Shown here: positions 1 to 9,591 of the stretch, piece by piece | Numbering within the stretch: the first letter of the stretch is position 1 | Layout of the letters: each line of letters starts with the position of its first letter | Assembly (NCBI GenBank): GCA_947586255.1 | Contig: CANPXP010000002.1 | Coordinates: forward strand, 1-64,000 | Source of the DNA: an uncultured Lachnospiraceae bacterium | GTDB taxonomy: Bacteria > Bacillota > Clostridia > Lachnospirales > Lachnospiraceae | Direction: 5' to 3' | Length of the DNA: 64,000 nt | Translations under genes and position numbers: made by a program | Notes under the pieces: model-generated | Seen by the model: the letters and a program-made list of their open reading frames with translations, nothing else | Database searches by the model: none | Told to the model about the DNA's origin: nothing

Positions 1-6
1 ATTATA

Positions 7-102
7 CTACTTTTGGCGAGAAAACTCAGTATTTTCAATGGATTTGAGCTCATTTTTTGTTGTTGAACAGTCATTAATTACAGTAAAAATGGGATTAGAC
101 AT
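7..102 (-). pseudogene. Short 31-codon ORF with a strong RBS, possibly a truncated gene start
   Basis: Minus strand reads MSNPIFTVINDCSTTKNELKSIENTEFSRQK then TAG; preceded by AAAGGAGGAAGAAC. Too short for a family call. Confidence 0.25.
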
Positions 103-132
103 GTTCTTCCTCCTTTAAAATGACCGCTGACA

Positions 133-663
133 TCACTCTGCTTCTTCTATTTTCTTCCATTTCCATTCCCGCTCTTTATACGCAAACCGTGTTTTGTCAT
201 TTTCCCCCGCATACGGCCCCTGCTTGATTTCAAACATTTCCAAATCCTCAAGGACCTCAAATCCATGTCCGCCGGACGCCAGCAGGATAACGTCGCCGGC
301 TTCAAGCATACAGCTTTCCAGATACTCTCTCTGATTTGTATAGAAATCCACCCGAAGCTTTCCTTTCCGTATCACCAGCACTTCCTGCGTATAATGTACC
401 TGGCGTTGGACATGGTTATGAACATGCGGATCAATGATTTTTCCTTTCTTATGCTTCATAAACGCCAGCTGCTGAGAATAATCATTCGGTGTAAAAAATT
501 CTACGCCATCCTTCTCGTAGCCGGCCTTGATAATAATCGCCAGATCTCCCCCTTCCAGAGGGTCATTGATTACAATAGGCATTACCACAGTATTATATCT
601 CCTTTTGCTTTTCTCATTTATTTTGAACGCATCATCGACAGTATGTCTTTTCCAGAATCTCAT
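133..663 (-). CDS. Cupin-domain protein
   Basis: Translation has cupin-like HVHNHVQRQVHYTQEVLVIRKGKLRVDFY...GDVILLASGGHGFEVLED. Confidence 0.75.
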   Translation of the reverse strand: MRFWKRHTVDDAFKINEKSKRRYNTVVMPIVINDPLEGGDLAIIIKAGYEKDGVEFFTPNDYSQQLAFMKHKKGKIIDPHVHNHVQRQVHYTQEVLVIRKGKLRVDFYTNQREYLESCMLEAGDVILLASGGHGFEVLEDLEMFEIKQGPYAGENDKTRFAYKEREWKWKKIEEAE

Positions 664-691
664 CCGCCCACAACTCCGCCGACAGATTCAG

Positions 692-1036
692 ACCTCAAAA
701 AGTCGTATGGGTCGTGACATCCGCTTTCCGAGATATAACGGATGATACGACACATAATTCGTGTACCGCCATATCATTTGATAACCGTTTTCTCTCACAA
801 TCCCTGAAATTGCCTTGACATTGTTCACCAAACCTTTTGATTTCAGCGGCAGCATAAATAAATACTCTGGCTCCCAATTCCAAAACCTCTTTATAGTATC
901 CCTATTCCGAAGGTTCGTTATATATCGCGAAATCGAATTGTACCTTATCTCTGTCTATATTTCGGTATAAGTTTACCAAAAATGTCTCAGCCCCACCTCT
1001 TTCCAGCGAGCCGATAATCTGTAATACGCGAATCAT
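692..1036 (-). pseudogene. Degenerate N-terminal fragment of a GT4 glycosyltransferase
   Basis: From ATG at 1036 minus: MIRVLQIIGSLERGGAETFLVNLYRNIDRDKVQFDFAIYNEPSE, in-frame TAG, then GYYKEVLELGARVF, then frame change to MLPLKSKGLVNNVKAISGIVRENGYQMIWRYTN, then unrelated sequence. Confidence 0.8.
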
Positions 1037-1102
1037 GCCATCGCTCCTAATTCCATAAATCTCAGTATATATTTTCCTGCGGCGCGCCTTCGCGCCAAAT
1101 TT

Positions 1103-2317
1103 TCAATACACTTTATTTTCGCACAGCTTCAACCATTTCTCCACGGCGGTGTCTATGCTCAGCATTTTTCGTCTTTTCAGACTCTGCCGCGCGTAATATT
1201 CCCTCTGATCGGCGTCTTCCAGCAGCATACATATTGCTTCCGCCAGCTTACATTCCGCCTCTTCCAGTTCCTCCGCTCCCTGATATCTGGTTCCGCTGCA
1301 CACGGGCGTCAGCACACCGTATTCCGCCCGGCATACTTCTGTGATCTCGCGTCCGTTCTCAACCAGCTCCGGCGCCAATATCTCGCGGGCCCCCGCATGA
1401 AAATCCGTCGCGATGCACGTTACACCCAGGCAGACCGCCTCAGCCAGCGCGTTCGGGTATCCCTCAAACAGAGAGGGCAGGACAAACATTTCCGCCCTTG
1501 CCACATACTTATACGGATTTTTTACAAAGCCCTGAAATACGACCCGATCCTGCAGACCGCATACTTTGACCAGCCGCTTCAAATACTCTTCCAGTTCTCC
1601 CGCGCCCAGAATCAGGAGCATCGCTTCCGGCTCCCGTCTGCTCACCTCGCGAAAGGCCCGGATCAAATGCCACTGCCCTTTCGGTTCGGACAGCCTGCCC
1701 GCCGTGACAATCAGTTTCTTATCTTCAAGTTCCGCATCTTTTCCTTCCAATGCCTCAGCCGCCTTCCGCGTCAGGGCAGAGACATTGCAGCCGTTTTCAA
1801 TCACGACAACCTGATCGGCCTTCATGCCAAACTCCCGAACCAGTTCTTCTTTGATTCCGGAAGAGACCGCGACGATTGCATCCGCTCTGTTATAGAGACA
1901 CCTCACCAGAGGATACATCGCCAGCCGGTATTCCCACAATGTTTTTCCGAACTTTCGAATGCTGGTGCGAACCGAACCGATAACCTTGGTATGTCGGTTC
2001 CCGGACAGGATATTGGCGACATTGGCGCTGTCCATAAAACTGATACACGCCGCATACTGCCCGGTTTTTTTCAGTTTTCTCAGAGCCTTTGTTCTTCTGA
2101 AAAGCAGTTTCAGATGAAACATCAGGGAAGCCATATCATTGTCCCTGTTAAACCCCAGCGACAGCAGAGTGCCCCTGTAAGGGTAGTCTATCACCTCATC
2201 ATTATTCAACAGGATATCTATCTCCCAGTCTGCCGGGAAATTTAAAGTTAAATTTGACACCGCCCTCTCGGCTCCGCCATGCCGCAAGGAAGAGATCACT
2301 ATCAGAATCTTTTTCAT
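1103..2317 (-). CDS. Glycosyltransferase family 4
   Basis: MKKILIVISSLRHGGAERAVSNL start; SEPKGQWHLIRAF; LPSLFEGYPNALAEAVCLG. Track start at 2401 is an over-extension into asnB; ATG at 2317 preferred. Confidence 0.85.
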   Translation of the reverse strand: MKKILIVISSLRHGGAERAVSNLTLNFPADWEIDILLNNDEVIDYPYRGTLLSLGFNRDNDMASLMFHLKLLFRRTKALRKLKKTGQYAACISFMDSANVANILSGNRHTKVIGSVRTSIRKFGKTLWEYRLAMYPLVRCLYNRADAIVAVSSGIKEELVREFGMKADQVVVIENGCNVSALTRKAAEALEGKDAELEDKKLIVTAGRLSEPKGQWHLIRAFREVSRREPEAMLLILGAGELEEYLKRLVKVCGLQDRVVFQGFVKNPYKYVARAEMFVLPSLFEGYPNALAEAVCLGVTCIATDFHAGAREILAPELVENGREITEVCRAEYGVLTPVCSGTRYQGAEELEEAECKLAEAICMLLEDADQREYYARQSLKRRKMLSIDTAVEKWLKLCENKVY

Positions 2318-2324
2318 ATCCGCC

Positions 2325-4187
2325 TTACCACATATCTTCAATATACGTCTGATACCATTTCTGAAATACCAAAAACGACCACAGGATAGAACTGTAAACA
2401 ATCTTGTCCGAGCGCCTCTGCGCCTGTATCAGCCGCGCTACCGCCTCCGGCACGAATATCCCCTGACGCTCTAAAACAGTCTGATCCGCATACCGCCGGA
2501 CCTCGTCCTGCAGTACCGTGCGCAGCCACTTTCTGAGCGGAACGCCAAATCCCTTCTTGGGCCTGTCCAGAAGTTCCCGCGGCACATATGCGTAAGTAAT
2601 ATCCTTCAAAATATGCTTTTTATCAAATCTTCTGTACTTGTATTCCTGTGGGATTCTAAATGATTCCTCTACCACTCTGTAATCCAGCAGAGGGCAGCGA
2701 ACCTCAAGCGCATATTTCATAGAGGCGCGATCTGTCTTCATCAGCACTTCGTCCGGCAGATATGTCTGCATATCCAGCAGCATTCTCCGCACTTGCCAGT
2801 CAGACATGTCCAGCCGCTTTTCCTGTTCAAATTTAACATGTCCGCCCTGCACTCCGAGAATCTTATCGACTTCTTCCGCCATCACATCAATAAAAAGCTG
2901 CGTTTTGGCAGTCCTGTCTCTGTTATTCAGGAATGCCCTGATCTCTGCCGGCATCTTCTCTTTAAAATAAGAGATTCCCGGAACATGCGCGGCAATATTC
3001 CCCATGAAATCCGCATGTTGGGCAACCCAGGTCAAATCGTACATCTTATATCCGCAGAACAGCTCGTCTCCGCCGTCACCCGAAAGGACCACCGTAATGT
3101 CCTGCGCAGCATACTGAGACACTATCATAGTCGGCAATTGTGACGAATCGGCAAACGGCTCATCGTAATAACGCGGAAGATCTTCGATTAACCGCAGAAC
3201 ATCCTCCTCTGTCACATAATGTTCATGATGATCCGTACCTAAAAATTTGGCAATCTCCGCTGCGTAAGGCGCCTCATTTCTCTCTTTGTCATAAAACCCG
3301 ATCGAATAGGTGCGAACCGGCATATCGTTGTTCTTTTGAGCGATTGCCGTCACAAGCGTGGAATCGATTCCTCCGCTCAGGAAAGTTCCGACAGGGACAT
3401 CCGCCACCATGCGGGAACCGACGGCCTCCTGCAAAAGATCATCTATCGCTTTGCCGCAGTCATAATAATCCGCGTGCGGCCTTACCGCAAGTTCCTCATA
3501 TCGCTGTACAAGATCCCAATAAGTCTCCTGTCTGATCTCACCGTTCTGATATTCGAGGAATGTGCCCGGAACCATCTTGTAGGTATTCTCGAAAATACTG
3601 CAGGGAGCAGCCAGATATTTATTGCAAAAATATTGACGCAGCACCTCCGTATCGATCTTCCCGGCAAAATGCGGATATAACATAATGGGTTTCAGTTCGG
3701 AGGCAAAAACGAAATGACCGTCTGCCGCATAATAAAACAGTGGTTTCTTACCTATCCGATCCCTGGCAAGAGTCAATTTCCGTTCCGTTCTGTCATAAAC
3801 GGCAACCGCGAACATTCCGTTCAATCTGCCAAAGCATTCCGCGCCCCATTCAGCAAAAGCGTAAAGCAGCACTTCCGTATCACAATTTGATCGAAAATGA
3901 TATCCCGCCGTTTGCAAATCTGTTTTCAGAGTCGCAAAATTATAGATTTCTCCGTTATATACAATAATATACCTTCCGTCCTCCGACATCATGGGCTGAT
4001 GCCCCGCTTCAGACAAATCCATGATGGAGAGTCTGCGCTGCGCCAATCCGGTTTCTCTGCCCTCTTCCTGCCGTTCCTGCCAGATGCCGCCGTCGTCTGG
4101 ACCGCGATGGTACATCGAATTATTCATCTTCCATAATTGTTCCGCCGTAACGGAATCCGGCCCGATATAGCCGCAAATTCCACACAT
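2325..4187 (-). CDS. asnB: Asparagine synthase (glutamine-hydrolysing)
   Basis: N-terminal MCGICGYIG class II amidotransferase; SGGIDSTLVTAIAQ; LSGDGGDELFCGY. Confidence 0.93.
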   Translation of the reverse strand: MCGICGYIGPDSVTAEQLWKMNNSMYHRGPDDGGIWQERQEEGRETGLAQRRLSIMDLSEAGHQPMMSEDGRYIIVYNGEIYNFATLKTDLQTAGYHFRSNCDTEVLLYAFAEWGAECFGRLNGMFAVAVYDRTERKLTLARDRIGKKPLFYYAADGHFVFASELKPIMLYPHFAGKIDTEVLRQYFCNKYLAAPCSIFENTYKMVPGTFLEYQNGEIRQETYWDLVQRYEELAVRPHADYYDCGKAIDDLLQEAVGSRMVADVPVGTFLSGGIDSTLVTAIAQKNNDMPVRTYSIGFYDKERNEAPYAAEIAKFLGTDHHEHYVTEEDVLRLIEDLPRYYDEPFADSSQLPTMIVSQYAAQDITVVLSGDGGDELFCGYKMYDLTWVAQHADFMGNIAAHVPGISYFKEKMPAEIRAFLNNRDRTAKTQLFIDVMAEEVDKILGVQGGHVKFEQEKRLDMSDWQVRRMLLDMQTYLPDEVLMKTDRASMKYALEVRCPLLDYRVVEESFRIPQEYKYRRFDKKHILKDITYAYVPRELLDRPKKGFGVPLRKWLRTVLQDEVRRYADQTVLERQGIFVPEAVARLIQAQRRSDKIVYSSILWSFLVFQKWYQTYIEDMW

Positions 4188-4190
4188 AGC

Positions 4191-5375
4191 TTACCTCATA
4201 CTGCCGGTAATGATCTTATCAAACAGCGCTTCATACTGCCCTGCCGTCTTATTCCATGCAAAAAAGCGCTCAACATTCCTTCGACTGTGATCTCCAAGAC
4301 ATCTTCTCTTCGTCGGATCGTCAATCAACTCCATAATCGCCTTCGAAAATTCCTCCGCCGGTGCCACAATCCCATTATTCGTGACCAGCTCCGCGCTCCC
4401 CTCGCAGGGAGTCATGACAATCGGCAGTCCGTACGACATCGCCTCCAACACCACGTTGGGCATTCCTTCTTTTTTGGATGGAAACACAAAGATGTCCGCA
4501 CTCTGATAATACAGCGGCAGCTCGGCTTTGGATTTTTGTCCATAAAATCTCACCGCATCTTCTATCTTATACTCCCGCACAATGCGCTCCAGTTCTTCTC
4601 TGTATGGGCCGTCGCCAACTACCGACAGCACGACGCTTTTCCCGGCAGCCGCGCACCGCTTTCGGATCTCTCCCATCTGCGGCAGCAGAAACTGCAGTCC
4701 CTTTCGCTCAATGAGCCGGGAGACAAATAAAAGCCGGAGCTCATTCCGCCTGTTTTCCGGCTGTTCGCTGTCGGCAGACCGCTCCTTCTGCGCTTTATCC
4801 GGATCCGAAAAAGCCCGGAGATCGACGCCGTTTGGAATTACCAAAACCTCTTTTTTATCATAAAATGCCAGCGCAAGCTTCCTCAGACCTTCGCTGTTCG
4901 CCACAAGCGCGTCGGCCTTTTTCCAGATTTGTTTTTCAAACGGCCCCAAAATTTTATACACTACCGCAAAACGTTCCTGAAATCCGGGTATATCGCCGCC
5001 CCCAAAACGTATTACATAGGGGAGGCCATATTTTTTCTTCAGGATATAAGCGATCGGGCCGCTCGGAATCGCGAAAAAGACCTGACAGATATCAAATCGA
5101 TAAGTCTCTTCCAACTTTTTTGCCATTGGAACGGCTTTCAGCAGAAAGTCAAGCATTTCCCCAAAGCCACAGTGCTCCGGATGTTTCCGCGCGGCATGAA
5201 TGCGGACAATCCGGACGGCGCCAATTGTCTCGTCATTCGACAGACCTTGATACCATACGCTCAGCACAACGACGCTGTGTCCCACTGCCGCGTACTCTCT
5301 GGCCAGATTCATGCAGGCGTTGGCTCCGCCCCCGCCAACCGGCGGGTATTCGTGGGATAAAATCAGTATTTTCAT
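4191..5375 (-). CDS. Glycosyltransferase family 4
   Basis: SHEYPPVGGGGANACMNLAREYA; SRLIERKGLQFLL; PSKKEGMPNVVLEAMSYGLPIV. Confidence 0.88.
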   Translation of the reverse strand: MKILILSHEYPPVGGGGANACMNLAREYAAVGHSVVVLSVWYQGLSNDETIGAVRIVRIHAARKHPEHCGFGEMLDFLLKAVPMAKKLEETYRFDICQVFFAIPSGPIAYILKKKYGLPYVIRFGGGDIPGFQERFAVVYKILGPFEKQIWKKADALVANSEGLRKLALAFYDKKEVLVIPNGVDLRAFSDPDKAQKERSADSEQPENRRNELRLLFVSRLIERKGLQFLLPQMGEIRKRCAAAGKSVVLSVVGDGPYREELERIVREYKIEDAVRFYGQKSKAELPLYYQSADIFVFPSKKEGMPNVVLEAMSYGLPIVMTPCEGSAELVTNNGIVAPAEEFSKAIMELIDDPTKRRCLGDHSRRNVERFFAWNKTAGQYEALFDKIITGSMR

Positions 5376-6337
5376 GCGCCGCCATCCGTCTCCGTTCCGT
5401 CGCCTGTATTTTCCACAACCGCCTTAATACTGTACGACGTATCCACATGAACCCCGTAGTAAGTCTTCATCATCATCTCGCTCATCAGTCCAAACACAAA
5501 CATCAATATAGCGATAATCACGAAAAATACCGTCAGAATAGGCGGTATGATATTATTTGACATTTTATAGCCTCTGAGAAACAAAACGACCGACCAGATG
5601 CCGCAGCCCCCTCCCAAGACGCCGAACAGCAGACCCAAACTGCCCAGAAGATGCAGTGGACGGGAAGCGTACTTGTGCCAGAACCAGACTGAAATCATAT
5701 CTACAAAACCCTTGATGGTTCTTCTCCAGTTGTATTTGGTTTTGCCCGACGTACGGGGTCTGTGATTGACGACGACCTCACCGACGCTGAATCCCTTCAT
5801 CTGCAGAATCGCCGGAATGAATCTGTGCTGTTCCCCGTACAGATTGACGCCCGCGAAGCATTCTCTGCGATATATTTTCAGCGAACAGCCGCTGTCATGA
5901 ATGCCGTCGTGCACCAAAAGAAAACGCAGAAAGTTCGCGCCGCGGGAGGTAAAACGCTTCATCAGCGTATCCTTTCTGTTCTTCCGCCAGCCGGACACCA
6001 CATCCAGATCATTCTCCATCAGATGATCCACCATGTGCGGGATATCCGCCGGGTCATTCTGCCCGTCGCCGTCCAGCGTGGCGATGAATTCCTTCGTCGC
6101 CGCCTTGATTCCCGCATCCATCGCCGCCGTCTGCCCGAAATTTTTGCGAAACTGAATATATTTTAACGGCCTGAGCGTCCTGCAGATCTCATCCGTCCTG
6201 TCGCTTGATCCATCGTTGACGAAAATGATCTCGTAATCGTAACCTGCCTTGTCACAGGTCTCACGGATCTCCCGATGCAGCTTTGCTATATTTCCTTCCT
6301 CGTTGTAGACGGGTACCACTACCGATATACCGATCAT
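5372..6337 (-). CDS. GT2 DPM1/ArnC-like (polyprenyl-phosphate sugar transferase) with C-terminal TM helices
   Basis: SVVVPVYNEEGNIAKLHREI; FVNDGSSDRTDEIC; DGDGQNDPADIP; two C-terminal hydrophobic segments. Confidence 0.87.
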   Translation of the reverse strand: MIGISVVVPVYNEEGNIAKLHREIRETCDKAGYDYEIIFVNDGSSDRTDEICRTLRPLKYIQFRKNFGQTAAMDAGIKAATKEFIATLDGDGQNDPADIPHMVDHLMENDLDVVSGWRKNRKDTLMKRFTSRGANFLRFLLVHDGIHDSGCSLKIYRRECFAGVNLYGEQHRFIPAILQMKGFSVGEVVVNHRPRTSGKTKYNWRRTIKGFVDMISVWFWHKYASRPLHLLGSLGLLFGVLGGGCGIWSVVLFLRGYKMSNNIIPPILTVFFVIIAILMFVFGLMSEMMMKTYYGVHVDTSYSIKAVVENTGDGTETDGGA

Positions 6338-6367
6338 GATCGTGCTGTCTCTCCTGCGTTTTCTTAT

Positions 6368-6396
6368 ATTATCGCCTGTCCCTATACATTTTGCAA
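6368..6396 (-). promoter_or_regulatory. Candidate sigma-A type promoter reading into 6337..5372
   Basis: Minus strand TTGCAA (6396-6391), 17-nt spacer, GATAAT (6373-6368). Confidence 0.5.
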
Positions 6397-6419
6397 GAAA
6401 AAGTTTTTGTGCGAACTGC

Positions 6420-6448
6420 TTGCCTTAGTACCTGCCATTTGCTAAAAT
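6420..6448 (+). promoter_or_regulatory. Candidate sigma-A type promoter for the plus-strand gene
   Basis: TTGCCT (6420-6425), 17-nt spacer, TAAAAT (6443-6448). Confidence 0.55.
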
Positions 6449-6518
6449 AGACGGAGACTTGTCTTCCCGGAAGCTAGGAAGACAGAATCACAGGTTGGAA
6501 AGGTTCGGTACGGACAGT

Positions 6519-8057
6519 ATGTTAAAAAAGAAGCTTGCCTCAATGTCACCGACAGCCCAAGCGGCTGTCGTCGCTTTTATCCTCTTCTTCGTGTGGAACG
6601 TCTGCCTGATCGTAAAATACAACGGGCTGTACGATTTCGACGAGATGTATCATATCTCGTCCTCCGACGCGCATTTCCACAGCATCTCGGAATATGCGCG
6701 CGCGCCCTATCTGAACTGGCTTATCCGCATCCTCTCCGCTGTATTCGGCAGGAATTACTATGTCTATAAATCCGTCCCTCTGGTGCTGTCGCTCATCAGC
6801 ATCGGCAGCCTTCTGTATCTGTCGGCCAGAATGTTCCGACACAGATACAATATCCTGCTGCTGACGCTCCTCTGCGCCGGGCACTGCGTACTGGCGTGCA
6901 ACCATCTATATATCCGCATGTATGTGTGGGACGAGGCTGCCATATCGCTTCTGGCGTTAATCTTCTATCGTCTGGCGCACACAGATTCCCGCCGCCGGAA
7001 AATCTGCCTGCACATCCTATATTTTGCAGTCGCCGCAGGCCTGTACATCATGCAGCCAGACGAGTCGTCCTCCAAAGCGGTTATGCTGGTCGGCATCGCC
7101 GCGTGGTGCGCCAATTATATCGGCGTGAAACTCGTACTCTTTCTGGACAGCAAAAGACTCATCACACCGGTCATATGCCTGCTGGAGCTCCTGATATTCG
7201 GCATCGAATATATGCTCTTTCCACTACGGTTAAAAATTGTCCCTAACTCTCCGATTCTTGCGCCTCTATCGACAGTGATACGTAACTTGGGCAGACTGCA
7301 TAGTGTAGTGACCGTCGAAGCGCCTGTCTTCACGCTCTACTTCGCGACCCAGAGCCTGCTCTTGTCCGTCGGTCTGCTCGGCTGCGGCTATCTGCTGGTT
7401 AAAGGGAAATATAAAGAAGACAATCGGACGGGTATTTATATACTGGCGCTATTGCCTTTCATCGCTTACAATATGCTCTATTTCGATCAAAGTATGTTCC
7501 GCGTCTACGCCGCCTACCTGCCGGTGCTCATATTCGCCACGGTCCTGTGGCTCGACCACTTTGACGACACCCGCATCTACCGATGCGTATCTCTCGCTGC
7601 CACAGCGCTCACCGTTCTGATGTCCGCGCCGGGATACATGCAGAATCCATTCAAAAACTTTATTTCCTTCTATGAATGTCCCAACATCTACCACGAGAAC
7701 GTGTTCAACGACTACGGCGGGATGATCGAACAGGCTAAGAGCGATATCGCCGCGGGGCGCAAATGCATCAGCCTGTGGCCGAATATGCACCAGCAGGCCG
7801 CCTTCGAGCTGAATGACGAGTACACGCTCGCCTTCGAGGGCAGTATTAATGACTGGCTGGGCTACACTAAGGAGGATATCGAACCTCTGCTCTCCTACCT
7901 CGCCCGCACCGAGGAGCCGTATGTGCTGTTAGTCAGCTACCATGCAGACAGCCGCCTGAATCGACTGGATCCGAATATCCTGGACTCCCTGCTTGAATCA
8001 TATCCGTACAAAACCTACGGAATCGACCGCCCGGCGTATCTGTTCTATATCAACTAG
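6519..8057 (+). CDS. Polytopic GT-C-like membrane protein (GT39-like)
   Basis: Many hydrophobic helices; first loop YNGLYDFDEMYHISSSDAHFHSISEYARAPYLNW typical of GT-C. ATG 6519 preferred over TTG at 6459, which sits at the expected transcription start. Confidence 0.7.
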   Translation: MLKKKLASMSPTAQAAVVAFILFFVWNVCLIVKYNGLYDFDEMYHISSSDAHFHSISEYARAPYLNWLIRILSAVFGRNYYVYKSVPLVLSLISIGSLLYLSARMFRHRYNILLLTLLCAGHCVLACNHLYIRMYVWDEAAISLLALIFYRLAHTDSRRRKICLHILYFAVAAGLYIMQPDESSSKAVMLVGIAAWCANYIGVKLVLFLDSKRLITPVICLLELLIFGIEYMLFPLRLKIVPNSPILAPLSTVIRNLGRLHSVVTVEAPVFTLYFATQSLLLSVGLLGCGYLLVKGKYKEDNRTGIYILALLPFIAYNMLYFDQSMFRVYAAYLPVLIFATVLWLDHFDDTRIYRCVSLAATALTVLMSAPGYMQNPFKNFISFYECPNIYHENVFNDYGGMIEQAKSDIAAGRKCISLWPNMHQQAAFELNDEYTLAFEGSINDWLGYTKEDIEPLLSYLARTEEPYVLLVSYHADSRLNRLDPNILDSLLESYPYKTYGIDRPAYLFYIN

Positions 8058-8075
8058 ATGCCGTTCGCCAGTCAC

Positions 8076-9587
8076 CTACGCCCTGTTCCCGGCCTTGTCC
8101 CCGGTCAAGAATTCTCTGAAAATACCGGGCAATTCCGTCTCTTTTTCGCTATCCTCATAGGAAGTATTGTGCAGAGCCTTGGTGTATATTTTTAGTTCTT
8201 TTAACTTGTCCTGCTTAGGTTTACTCATAATATCAGCCAATGCCTTCCTGCAGTCCTCCACGGTGCGCACCGCATAAGTCAGAGGCGCAAGATTCTTGAG
8301 TGAATAGCCGAAGGCTATCGCCGGAATGCCAAAGAACTGGCACTCCCACAGCGCCGTTCCCGTAAGGGTGGACACCGCCACCGCACCTTTCATCAGATCA
8401 AAGGTGCTGCACGTAAGCTTCATCAAGCGCACGTTTGGTATTTTCAGCATATCCAGGTAATATTCCTCGCTTCGCATGGTCGAGAGCTGTTCCGGATGAG
8501 ATTTCACATAAATCTTTACACCCGTCGGCAGCGCGTGCGACAGAATATTGAGCGGCACAATCTGATCCGCATACATATCGCCGCCCATGGGATTGGATGT
8601 CGCTTCCGGCTGGTAATGCAGCGGGAAATAAATATATTTTTCACCGGGCAAAGGCTCCTGTGCCAGCGAGTCGTAGAAGCGGTTCAGCCGCCTGCTTCTT
8701 ATGAGGATGGGATAGGACACTCTCATGTGTCTGATGGCAATCGGTATCATGCCGAAAATCTGCGGCGTCTTCCTGATACACGCCAAGAAAAACCCAGGAC
8801 CGAAACCGTACTGTTCATGATCCGGTCCCAACAGCCCTCTCCAGAGCCGTATGATGTTCGTCTCCCCATGCCTCGCGCGCAGCCTGCGCTTGAACGGATC
8901 CATCCGCATATACCACGGCTTCATCTTGTCCGGTTCCAGCGACGCCCACTCCTCAAAAGTCCTGGCCGTCTCTTCCTCCAGCGGAATATCGCCAATATCG
9001 CTGTTCGCATACTCCCGCATCAGCCTGTCATATTCCGCACCGATCACGGACCGAATATCATACAGATCATCGCAGACATATCTGCGAGTCTGCAGGATAC
9101 TATCGTTTTCTATCCTCACCGCAATGTGAAGATACCTGCACAGGTGATAGACAATACAGTCGTATCCCTCATGCGGAGGCGCAGAAAAATACACATGCGT
9201 GATCTTCCTGTCGATCAGATAATTATACCAGAAAAACAGATGACGCATGTACATCGTGTAATGATCGTTCCACGTCGGCGAGATATAGAAATCCGGATGA
9301 TTCTCATACCGCTGCTGCTGCTGCATAATCTCCGTACTGTGCGGATTCATATGCCTAAGAAGCGCGTCATCAATCGGAAACATCTCAGCAAAGCTGTCAA
9401 TATCATAGATTGCCTGCACAATCTTCTCCCGCGCAAGGCACACTCCGTACTGTTCGTAAATCGGTATCTGCTTCACATCGCCCACAATCATGTACAGATG
9501 GTCTATGACACCAAGCTCGCTGATACTCCTGACAATATTGCTGTTGATCCCTTTTTCCACAACATCGGCAATCAGCAAATTGACCAT
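8076..9587 (-). CDS. Capsule/surface polysaccharide biosynthesis protein (KpsC/S-like GT-B architecture)
   Basis: IYFPLHYQPEATSNPMGG; VKIYVKSHPEQLSTMRSEEYY; STLTGTALWECQFFGIPAIAFGYS. Start trimmed to MVNLLIADVVEKG (9587) to fit the upstream gene. Confidence 0.65.
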   Translation of the reverse strand: MVNLLIADVVEKGINSNIVRSISELGVIDHLYMIVGDVKQIPIYEQYGVCLAREKIVQAIYDIDSFAEMFPIDDALLRHMNPHSTEIMQQQQRYENHPDFYISPTWNDHYTMYMRHLFFWYNYLIDRKITHVYFSAPPHEGYDCIVYHLCRYLHIAVRIENDSILQTRRYVCDDLYDIRSVIGAEYDRLMREYANSDIGDIPLEEETARTFEEWASLEPDKMKPWYMRMDPFKRRLRARHGETNIIRLWRGLLGPDHEQYGFGPGFFLACIRKTPQIFGMIPIAIRHMRVSYPILIRSRRLNRFYDSLAQEPLPGEKYIYFPLHYQPEATSNPMGGDMYADQIVPLNILSHALPTGVKIYVKSHPEQLSTMRSEEYYLDMLKIPNVRLMKLTCSTFDLMKGAVAVSTLTGTALWECQFFGIPAIAFGYSLKNLAPLTYAVRTVEDCRKALADIMSKPKQDKLKELKIYTKALHNTSYEDSEKETELPGIFREFLTGDKAGNRA

Positions 9588-9591
9588 GATA

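Noticed and set aside
9311-9325. CTG/CAG triplet run
   Set aside because: Only five repeats encoding a short QQQQ stretch in a CDS; triplet slippage would not change frame.
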